Both the position numbers and the translations under genes were made by a program. The notes below the pieces were generated by a model that saw nothing but the letters and a program-made list of their open reading frames with translations, did no database searches and had not been told where the DNA came from. From JBGOUV01 sp041477815 (lineage in GTDB: Bacteria; Acidobacteriota; Terriglobia; Bryobacterales; JACQDG01), in assembly GCA_041477815.1 (NCBI GenBank), contig JBGOUV010000222.1, positions 1-11,599 on the forward strand: 11,599 nt of DNA, in the 5' to 3' direction. Below, in pieces: positions 5,938 through 11,599 of this stretch. The stretch's first letter is position 1; each line of letters opens with the position of its first letter.

Positions 5938-6893
5938 AATTTCACCGGGGCGCCGGTGCGGGCGCTCTCATAAACGGCCAAGGCGACCCGTACGGCCAGG
6001 GCGCCATCGGCCGCCGTGACCGCAGCGGGTTTCGATTGCTCGATGGAATCGAGGAAGAGGCGATCTTCGGTTACGTAGCCCCAGCGCTCTTCCCAGGGGA
6101 GGTGCCGATAGTCGGCGGACTCGACCGGTTGGCCCAGGCCGCGGGCGATGTCCACGCGGTCCATTTCCTCGGTCCGGAGAGTGGCGTGGCGGCCAAAGAC
6201 CTCCACGCGCTCGAACGGGAACGACCAGCCCGTGTAGGCGCAGGAGAGGAAACTGGCGGTGCGGCCGGAGGCGAAGCGGAACAGGGCCGTGAAGGTATCC
6301 AGAGTAGGGTAGACAAGCTGCTGGGCGTGGGCCGTAACTTCGACGATGGGGCCCATCAGGAAGGCCGCCATGTCGAAAATGTGGATGGGGGTCTCGAACA
6401 GGTAGCCGCCGGTGACCGCGTCGTCGGCGGTCCAGGGAGGATTCTCGAGCTCGCCGCGGTTCATTTTGAGCTCGGCGCAGAGAGGCTCGAGGTCGCCGAG
6501 CGCGGACTTGACGCGCTGGTAGACGGGAGCGAAGCGGCGGTTGTGTCCGACCTGAAAGACGACTCCGGCGGCGGTGGCGGCCGCAACCACACGGTCGGCG
6601 TCCTCGGCGGTGACGGTCATGGGCTTCTCGCAGAAGACGTGTTTGCGGCGGCGAAGGGCGGCCAGAGCGTGCTGGGCGTGGAGGCGGTTGGGGAGCGTGA
6701 CATACACCGCGTCGACGGCGTCGAGGAGGGCCTCGGGGGTCTGGAAGACGGGGGCGCCGGTGGCGCGGGCGCGGTCGGCCGAGATGTCATAGACGCCGAC
6801 GATGCGGGCACGCGGGTCCTTGGAGAGGATCCGCAGGTGGGTGGCGGCGATGTGACCGGCGCCGATGAATCCTAGTCGGATAGGGTTACTCAT
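5934..6893 (-). CDS. Gfo/Idh/MocA family dehydrogenase (IolG-like)
   Basis: This is an NAD(P)-dependent sugar or cyclitol dehydrogenase; by context it most likely oxidises myo-inositol to scyllo-inosose. The N-terminal Rossmann fold has GAGHIA at residues 11 to 16 and an acidic residue after the second strand (VYDIS, Asp36), which would favour NAD over NADP. The catalytic lysine lies in CEKP (88 to 91, Lys90). GHNRRF at 116 to 121 is typical of the family. The usual Asp-x-x-x-His pair before the second domain reads ETPIH (167 to 171), so glutamate replaces the aspartate while His171 remains. That change and weak resemblance to canonical IolG mean the substrate is inferred from neighbours. The 319-residue length is normal. 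Its ATG lies inside the 3' end of the binding-protein gene (8-base overlap) and its stop overlaps iolB. Confidence 0.85.
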   Translation of the reverse strand: MSNPIRLGFIGAGHIAATHLRILSKDPRARIVGVYDISADRARATGAPVFQTPEALLDAVDAVYVTLPNRLHAQHALAALRRRKHVFCEKPMTVTAEDADRVVAAATAAGVVFQVGHNRRFAPVYQRVKSALGDLEPLCAELKMNRGELENPPWTADDAVTGGYLFETPIHIFDMAAFLMGPIVEVTAHAQQLVYPTLDTFTALFRFASGRTASFLSCAYTGWSFPFERVEVFGRHATLRTEEMDRVDIARGLGQPVESADYRHLPWEERWGYVTEDRLFLDSIEQSKPAAVTAADGALAVRVALAVYESARTGAPVKL

Positions 6894-7806
6894 TCTTAAA
6901 GGTATCCACGTTCGCTTTGGTGACCAGGGCGGTGCCGGTATCGATAATCGGCTCGACCGGTTGCCTGGCCAGGGCGCGGAGGGCGGCTTCTACGCCGCGC
7001 TTGCCCATCTGGAAAGGACGCTGGGCGACGACGGCGTCGATCTTGCCCTCGCGGATAAGCTTGAGGACCTCCTGGCCGGCGTCGAAGCTGACCAGCTTGA
7101 CCGCTCCGCCCGAGCGGCGGGACTGGATGGCTTCGAGAGCGCCCAGGGCCATCTGGTCGGAGGTGGCAAAGACGGCGGCCAGTTTGGGACGCGCGGTCAG
7201 CATATTTTCCATGACGTTCATGGCCAGGGCGCGCTCGCTGTTGGCCGGCTGCTCGGCGACCAGTTGGAGGCGCGGCGCGGCGGCCAGAACTTCCTTGAAT
7301 CCGCGCTTGCGGCCCTCGTGGGTTTCCTCGCCGGGGAGTCCGGTGATGAGACCCACCTCGGCCGATCCGCTGATGGCCTCGACCACGTGTCCGCCGGCGA
7401 GCTTGCCGCCCTCGTAGTTGTTGGTCCCGACATAGGTGACTTTCTTGGGCCAGGGAACATCGGTGTCGACGATGATGACGGGGATGCCCTTCTCGGCGGC
7501 CTTCTCGAGAGCGGGAATCACTTGGGCGGAGGCGGCGGGGGCCAGGACCAAGGCCTGGATGCCTCGGGCGATCTGGTCCTCGATCATGGCCACCTGCTGG
7601 TCGATATTGATCTCGCGATCGGGGGCCACGATGCCGAGTTGCGCCTTGCCCTGTCCGCCGGCTTCCGCGCCGCGCCTCACGTCGAGCCAGAATTCGCTGT
7701 CGAGGGCCTTGAGGACTACGCCGATCTGGGGGAGGCCGGAGTCGGGGCGGCGGGAGGAGCAGCCGGCGAGAGCGAGCAGGAGGACCAGGGAGAGAAGACG
7801 GGCCAT
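6886..7806 (-). CDS. RbsB-like sugar ABC transporter substrate-binding lipoprotein
   Basis: This is the periplasmic sugar-binding component of the ribose-type importer encoded just upstream. The ATG at 7806 is chosen because it gives a clean lipoprotein signal peptide: MARLLSLVLLLALAGC, with a lipobox ending in Cys16. A longer frame back to 7893 would add 29 residues lacking signal character and would run across the neighbouring divergent gene. The mature protein has the two-lobed Peripla_BP_4 pattern: IGVVLKALDSEFWLDVRRGA, then QIARGIQALVLAP, PVIIVDTDVPW, YVGTNNYEGG and a second lobe with FATSDQMALGALEA and VKLVSFDAG. The length of 306 residues is usual. The ligand is inferred to be myo-inositol or a related cyclitol from the downstream iol genes. 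It is separated from the permease gene by an opposite-strand toxin pair, unlike the normal rbs order. Confidence 0.88.
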   Translation of the reverse strand: MARLLSLVLLLALAGCSSRRPDSGLPQIGVVLKALDSEFWLDVRRGAEAGGQGKAQLGIVAPDREINIDQQVAMIEDQIARGIQALVLAPAASAQVIPALEKAAEKGIPVIIVDTDVPWPKKVTYVGTNNYEGGKLAGGHVVEAISGSAEVGLITGLPGEETHEGRKRGFKEVLAAAPRLQLVAEQPANSERALAMNVMENMLTARPKLAAVFATSDQMALGALEAIQSRRSGGAVKLVSFDAGQEVLKLIREGKIDAVVAQRPFQMGKRGVEAALRALARQPVEPIIDTGTALVTKANVDTFKNE

Positions 7807-7841
7807 CCAGGCCAGAGTATCACAAGGGTTGGTGCTATATT
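7806..7841. promoter_or_regulatory. Compact divergent promoter region between binding-protein gene and antitoxin-like gene
   Basis: Only 41 bases separate the two divergent ATGs (7806 minus, 7848 plus). On the plus strand TATATT (7836 to 7841) is placed so that transcription would start at about 7848, the antitoxin-like gene's ATG. On the minus strand TGTGATACT contains an extended -10 (TG-n-GATACT, hexamer 7821 to 7816), with an expected start around 7809, three bases from the ATG. Clear -35 boxes are not seen. GGAGG at 7842 to 7846 is only one base from the plus ATG, too close for normal use. Both messages may be leaderless. Judged by eye. Confidence 0.35.
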
Positions 7842-7847
7842 GGAGGC

Positions 7848-8045
7848 ATGAAACGCCAGCGACCACAGCCTGGCGGCCCTGCGCCGGTGGCAACCGAGCG
7901 GGAACCGACCGTGCTTCGGATGATGCGGGAGTTGGGGGAGCTGACCCGCCAGGTTCCCCCTGAGGAGTGGGAGAAGATTCCGAAGGACCTCCTCGATAAT
8001 CTGGATCACTATCTCTACGGAGCGCCCAAGAAGCCTGCTAAGTGA
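7848..8045 (+). CDS. Small antitoxin-like protein upstream of a PIN toxin
   Basis: This 65-residue protein is not recognised as a member of a named antitoxin family. It begins with a basic, proline-rich tail (MKRQRPQPGGPAPV). A central charged amphipathic segment (TVLRMMRELGELTRQVPPEEW, 22 to 42) could form a helix. It ends in a lysine-rich tail. No ribbon-helix-helix, AbrB or Phd pattern is evident. Its stop overlaps the start of the PIN-domain gene, an arrangement typical of VapBC-type modules in which a small antitoxin precedes its toxin. The role is inferred from that position. The protein looks mainly designed for binding a partner, with the extended tails possibly wrapping the toxin. 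A TATATT box 7 bases before the ATG suggests its own promoter. Confidence 0.65.
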   Translation: MKRQRPQPGGPAPVATEREPTVLRMMRELGELTRQVPPEEWEKIPKDLLDNLDHYLYGAPKKPAK

Positions 8046-8452
8046 TGAGGGTCGTCTTCGCGGATACCTTCTACTGGGTCGCTATGATTTTGCCGGGCGA
8101 TCCCTGGAGAGCGGCCGTGGCGAGGGTCGGGGCGGAGATCGGGTATTCACATCTGGTAACCACAGACGAGGTGCTAGTTGAGTTCATGTCGTACGTGTCG
8201 TCGCGGGGACGGCATTGGCGAAACGTGGGGGCGGAGTTGGTGCGGCGGGTACTGGAGCACGAAGAAGTAACGGTCCTTCCGCAGTCCCGGGAGAGTTTCC
8301 TAGGCGGGCTCCATTTGTTTGAAGAGCGGCTGGACAAGGGATACAGCTTGGTGGATTGCATCTCCATGACGGCGATGCGGGAGCAAGAGATCGTAGAGAT
8401 CTTCACCAACGATCACCATTTCGCGCAGGAAGGGTTCCTGCCGCTGGTCTGA
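8045..8452 (+). CDS. PIN-domain ribonuclease, VapC-like toxin
   Basis: PIN-domain toxins cut RNA using Mg2+ or Mn2+ held by clustered acidic residues. From the ATG at 8045 the 135-residue protein shows VVFADTFYWVA with Asp7, TTDEVLVEF with Glu42 (or Glu46), YSLVDCISMTAM with Asp104 and IFTNDHHF with Asp123. This is the complete acidic set in the usual order and spacing. A GTG at 8042 would add one residue; the ATG is preferred because it gives the TGATG overlap with the antitoxin-like gene. The length is usual for VapC. It converges on the permease gene with only three bases between stop codons and no terminator, so transcripts from either side should read into the other. The pair lies antisense within a sugar operon. 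Confidence 0.82.
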   Translation: MRVVFADTFYWVAMILPGDPWRAAVARVGAEIGYSHLVTTDEVLVEFMSYVSSRGRHWRNVGAELVRRVLEHEEVTVLPQSRESFLGGLHLFEERLDKGYSLVDCISMTAMREQEIVEIFTNDHHFAQEGFLPLV

Positions 8453-8455
8453 GCC

Positions 8456-9376
8456 TCAGCCGGCGGAGCGGCGGCGTAGCACGTCTACCCAAACCGCCCA
8501 GATGATTACCGCGCCGATTACTATCATTTGCCAGTGGCTGGAGACGTTGAGAAGGTTGAGCCCGTTGCGCAAGACCGCGATGATCAGGGCGCCGATGAGG
8601 GTACCCGACACCGTGCCGACACCGCCGAAGAAGCTGGCCCCGCCGATGATGACGGCGGCGATGGAGTCGAGCTCGGCGCCGGAGCCGGCGAGAGGGAAGC
8701 CGGCGTTCATGCGTCCGGCGAGCAGGACGGCGGCCAGACCGGAGAGCATTCCGGCGAGGGCGTAGACGGCGTTGAGGCGGGCCTTCACCGGGATGCCGGC
8801 CAGGCGGGAGGCTTCCGGGTTGCCGCCGATGGCGTAGACGTCGCGTCCGAAAACCGTGTGGCGCAGCATAAGGCCGAATAGGGCGAACATCGACAGCATT
8901 ACGAGAATGGGGATGGGGAGGCCCAGGATGGTTCCCGCTCCCAGGAGGCGGGCGCCGGCGGGGAGGTCGGGGATGGGGAAGCCGGCGGAGAGGAGCATCG
9001 CCGTACCTCGGGCCACGTTCATCATACCTAGCGTCGAGACGAAGGGGTGAGGGAGGCGGAGGACCGTTAGCAGGAGGCCGTTGAGGAGGCCGAGGATCAG
9101 GCCGCAGGCCAGAGCCAGCAGGACGGCTACGGCGGGGTGAACCCCGGCTTTGAGCGACTTGGCGAAGACCACCGTAGACAGGCCCAGCATCGAGCCGACG
9201 GAAAGGTCGATTCCGGCGGTAAGGATTACCAGGAGCTGGCCGAGGGCCAGCAGGCCATTTATCGAACTCTGGCGGAACACGTTGAGGATGTTGTCGACGG
9301 TCAGGAACTGCGGGGAGGCGAGGCTCAGCACCGTGGCGAGGATCGCGAGTCCGAGGAGTGGTCCGAAGCGCCGCAT
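8456..9376 (-). CDS. RbsC/AraH-type sugar ABC transporter permease
   Basis: This inner-membrane permease forms the channel of the ribose-type importer. The 306-residue protein is almost wholly hydrophobic with eight to ten predicted membrane segments. It carries family motifs: ILTAGIDLSVGSMLGL (51 to 66), LLNGLLLT (97 to 104), the cytoplasmic loop YAIGGNPEASRLAGI (181 to 195) that contacts the ATPase, and AELDSIAAVIIGGASFFGGVG (234 to 254). The start ATG is four bases after the RbsA-like stop, so the two are co-transcribed. Its stop is three bases from that of the opposite-strand PIN toxin. The substrate cannot be read from a permease; inositol is suggested by the downstream genes. Confidence 0.9.
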   Translation of the reverse strand: MRRFGPLLGLAILATVLSLASPQFLTVDNILNVFRQSSINGLLALGQLLVILTAGIDLSVGSMLGLSTVVFAKSLKAGVHPAVAVLLALACGLILGLLNGLLLTVLRLPHPFVSTLGMMNVARGTAMLLSAGFPIPDLPAGARLLGAGTILGLPIPILVMLSMFALFGLMLRHTVFGRDVYAIGGNPEASRLAGIPVKARLNAVYALAGMLSGLAAVLLAGRMNAGFPLAGSGAELDSIAAVIIGGASFFGGVGTVSGTLIGALIIAVLRNGLNLLNVSSHWQMIVIGAVIIWAVWVDVLRRRSAG

Positions 9377-9380
9377 TGGT

Positions 9381-10811
9381 TTAGGAGAAGGCCGCCTGCA
9401 GGATCTTCTTCTCGGTCGCTTCGGACGCGGGGAATTCGGCGGCGATGTGGCCGAGGCGCATAACCAGGATGCGGTCGGCCAGGCGCAGTACTTCTTCGAT
9501 TTCGGAGGAGAACAGGAGCACCGTCTTGCCTTCGTCGGTGAGGCGGCGGATCCAGGTGTAGACCTGGTCTTTAGCGCCGACGTCGATGCCTCGGGTAGGC
9601 TCGTCGAACAGCAGCACGCGGGCGCCGCTCAGGAGCCAGCGGGCGATGACTACCTTCTGCTGATTACCTCCGCTGAACAGGCGCACCAGGCGGGAGACGT
9701 CGGGGGGTTGGATGGCGAGCCGGCTGGCATAGTCGGCGGCGACCTGGTGTTCGCGGTGGTGATCGAGGTATCCGGCACGGGAGAAGAGTCCGGCGCTGGG
9801 CAGAGTGATGTTGGTGGCGACGTCGGCGGTTAGAACGAGGCCTTGTTCCTTGGGGTTTTCGGTGAGGAGGGCGATGCCGTGGCCGATGGCAGCGGCGGGC
9901 GAGGTGAGTCGGGCCGGGTTGCCGAAAAGCTGGAGAATGCCGGTGAAGCCGGGCTCGGCGCCGAACAGCGACCGGGCGAGCGAGGTGCGGCCGGAGCCTA
10001 TCAGACCGGTGAACGCCAGAACCTCGCCGTGATAGGCAGTGAAGGCGATATTGTGGAGGCGGCCGGGGAGGTTGCCGTGGCGGAGCTCGACCGCCGGTTG
10101 GGCGGCCGCGCCGGTGCGGGTTGAGGGGGCGGGCAGGTCGTGTCCGATCATCTGGTGGATCAGGTCGGGTTTGGGCGTGGAGGCGGGACCGGTGAAGACC
10201 ACTTCCCCGCCCCGCAGGACCGAGACGCGGTCGGCGACCAGGGGGATCTCTTCGAGCCGATGACTGATATATAGAAGTCCCACACCGGACCCGCGCAGCT
10301 CGCGGACCACGGCGAACAGCTTGTCCACCTCGGTGGGGGTGAGGGAGGCGGTGGGCTCGTCCAGGATCACCACCTCGACGCGGCGGACCAGGGCGCGGCC
10401 GATCATAAGAAGCTGCTGCTCGGCAACAGACAGGTCGCAGGCGGGGGTGGCGGGATCGCGCTGGATGCCCACACGGGCCAGGACGCGGGCGGCGGCCTCG
10501 CGCTGGGCGGCGTGGTCCACCAGGACGCGGGCGCGGCGCAGGGCGTGGCCCAGGAAGAGGTTCTCGTCGAGCGGAAGATGGGGGATGACCTGGATCTCTT
10601 GCGGGATATAGGCGACGGCGGTGGGTCCGGTGCGGCCTAGGATCTGGCCGGCGTCGGGGGTCAAGGCGCCGTAGAGGATCTTGACCAGCGTCGATTTGCC
10701 GGCGCCGTTGGCCCCTACCAGGGAGTGGACCTCGCCCGCCAGCACCTCGAAGTCAACGCCGCGCAGGACCTGGGCGTCGCCGAAGGACTTGTAGATGCCG
10801 CGACCGGTCAT
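9381..10811 (-). CDS. RbsA-like sugar ABC transporter ATP-binding protein (double NBD)
   Basis: This is a fused two-domain ATPase powering the ribose-type importer. From the ATG at 10811 it has 476 residues, slightly shorter than the usual 490 to 510. First domain: Walker A GANGAGKST (33 to 41), Q-loop around Gln71, signature LSVAEQQ (127 to 133), Walker B VVILDEP (147 to 153), switch His184. Second domain: degenerate Walker A GLIGSGRTS (269 to 277), signature FSGGNQQK (379 to 386), Walker B VLLFDEPTRG (399 to 408), and SSEIEE (435 to 440) without the switch histidine. Loss of key residues in the second half is normal for this family. The start overlaps the stop of the MalK-type gene (ATGA). 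An open frame extends 80 codons further upstream but only inside that gene and is not used. Confidence 0.92.
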   Translation of the reverse strand: MTGRGIYKSFGDAQVLRGVDFEVLAGEVHSLVGANGAGKSTLVKILYGALTPDAGQILGRTGPTAVAYIPQEIQVIPHLPLDENLFLGHALRRARVLVDHAAQREAAARVLARVGIQRDPATPACDLSVAEQQLLMIGRALVRRVEVVILDEPTASLTPTEVDKLFAVVRELRGSGVGLLYISHRLEEIPLVADRVSVLRGGEVVFTGPASTPKPDLIHQMIGHDLPAPSTRTGAAAQPAVELRHGNLPGRLHNIAFTAYHGEVLAFTGLIGSGRTSLARSLFGAEPGFTGILQLFGNPARLTSPAAAIGHGIALLTENPKEQGLVLTADVATNITLPSAGLFSRAGYLDHHREHQVAADYASRLAIQPPDVSRLVRLFSGGNQQKVVIARWLLSGARVLLFDEPTRGIDVGAKDQVYTWIRRLTDEGKTVLLFSSEIEEVLRLADRILVMRLGHIAAEFPASEATEKKILQAAFS

Positions 10812-11599
10812 GGCCACAAGGCTCGCGTGGTGGCCGTGTCGAAGAAGTGGATGCGGTCGGGGCGGAAACGGAACCAGACGGGCGCCTCGAAGTCGAGACG
10901 CAGCTCGGGGGCGGTGCGGCAGTTCAGGTGCTGCTCCCCGGCGGCGACCACGACCAGGTTCTCGTTGCCCATGGCTTCGCTCACGTAGACGCGGCCCGGG
11001 GTCCAGCCGTCGGCTGCGGTCCGGCTGAGGTCGATGTTTTCGGGCCGACATCCGAGTGTAACCGAGGTGTGGGACCCGAGGGGAGGGGCGGGCATGGTCA
11101 CGGCGCCCGAGGTGAAGACACCGGCGTCAACGCGGCCGGGGAGGAAGTTCATCGAGGGGCTGCCGAGAAAGCCGGCGACGAAGAGGTTCACCGGGCGGGA
11201 GTAGATTTCCTCGGGGGGGCCGATTTGCTCGAGGACGCCGTCCTGCATGACGGCGATGCGGCGGCCCAGGGTCATGGCTTCGGCCTGGTCGTGGGTGACG
11301 TAGAGCGAGGTCACGCCCAGCTCGTGCTGGAGGCGCTTCAGCTCGGCGCGCATCTCGACCCGTAGCTTGGCGTCGAGGTTGGAGAGCGGCTCGTCGAACA
11401 GGAAGGCGTGCGGCTGGCGGACGATGGCGCGGGCGAGGGCGACGCGCTGGCGCTGTCCGCCGGAGAGCTCGCGGGGGCGGCGCCGCAGGAACGGGCCGAG
11501 TCCCAGGCGCTCGCCGGCGCGACGGACGCGGATTTCCACCTGCTCCTGGGTCAGGTCGCGGACGCGGAGCGGGAAGGCGATGTTCTCATAGACGTCCAG
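10808..11599 (-). CDS. MalK/UgpC-type sugar ABC transporter ATP-binding protein, 5' end outside window
   Basis: This is a single-domain ATPase for a carbohydrate importer of the CUT1 class (maltose, glycerol-3-phosphate, oligosaccharides). The 263 visible residues begin in LDVYENIAFPLRVR, just after the Q-loop, so the Walker A region lies beyond the right edge. Seen are the signature LSGGQRQ (45 to 51), Walker B FLFDEPLSNLDAK (66 to 78), and the switch histidine in VTHDQAEAMTL (101 to 111). PPEEIYSRPVNLFVAGFLGSPSMNF (about 126 to 150) is the normal end of the UgpC/MalK ATPase domain and is followed by a TOBE substrate/regulation domain with LGCRPENIDL. Expected full length is about 360. Its stop overlaps the RbsA-like start, so two different importer classes share one message; its own permeases would lie further right. 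Confidence 0.9.
   Translation of the reverse strand: MDVYENIAFPLRVRDLTQEQVEIRVRRAGERLGLGPFLRRRPRELSGGQRQRVALARAIVRQPHAFLFDEPLSNLDAKLRVEMRAELKRLQHELGVTSLYVTHDQAEAMTLGRRIAVMQDGVLEQIGPPEEIYSRPVNLFVAGFLGSPSMNFLPGRVDAGVFTSGAVTMPAPPLGSHTSVTLGCRPENIDLSRTAADGWTPGRVYVSEAMGNENLVVVAAGEQHLNCRTAPELRLDFEAPVWFRFRPDRIHFFDTATTRALWP

Noticed and set aside
6036..7851. Two long plus-strand frames (279 and 328 residues) opposite the dehydrogenase and binding-protein genes
   Set aside because: Antisense shadows produced by high GC in the third codon position; no start signals or motifs.
7807..7893. 29-residue N-terminal extension of the binding protein
   Set aside because: It would put the signal peptide in the middle of the protein and run over the divergent gene; the ATG at 7806 starts a perfect lipoprotein signal.
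10812..11051. 80-codon N-terminal extension of the RbsA-like gene
   Set aside because: It lies wholly inside the MalK-type gene, is Arg/Pro-rich, and the ATG at 10811 gives the normal family start and an ATGA overlap.

Overview
The window comes from a GC-rich bacterium. The gene content is an Ugp/Mal-type ATPase, a ribose-type ABC importer, iol genes, a PIN toxin pair and an FRG protein, with scattered insertion and gene debris. This would suit an Acidobacteriota soil lineage (Bryobacteraceae/Solibacter-like), but that is a tentative guess because no rRNA or marker gene is present.

Left part (1 to about 3400) is a damaged, probably acquired region, and its codon use is visibly less GC-rich than the right part. 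The first codons of an IS630-type transposase run off the left edge on the minus strand. Immediately beside them, on the plus strand, is a type I DNA methyltransferase (HsdM) reduced to its C-terminal half, overlapping a complete two-domain specificity subunit (HsdS). No restriction subunit is present. About 110 bases after hsdS lies the last 60 or so codons of a sensor histidine kinase with nothing upstream, so a junction breaks that gene. Then come about 800 bases without an intact gene. They hold a 17-base tandem repeat, a perfect 16-base palindrome, several hairpins and what looks like a decayed piece of cytochrome c oxidase subunit IV.

Right part (3411 to 11599) is a tightly packed minus-strand sugar/inositol cluster. 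In transcription order it reads: a MalK/UgpC-type ABC ATPase (5' end outside the window), an RbsA-type double ATPase, an RbsC-type permease, an RbsB-type binding lipoprotein, a Gfo/Idh/MocA (IolG-like) dehydrogenase, 5-deoxy-glucuronate isomerase IolB, an IolE-like inosose dehydratase, and an FRG-domain protein. Nearly all junctions overlap (ATGA or TGATG) or are a few bases apart. The likely role is import of myo-inositol or a related cyclitol followed by its first oxidation, dehydration and isomerisation steps. iolC, iolD, iolJ and iolA are not in the window.

Two things break the expected picture. A small PIN-toxin/antitoxin-like pair sits on the opposite strand between the permease and the binding-protein gene. 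Also, a protein of unknown function with an FRG domain is translationally coupled to the end of the inositol operon.
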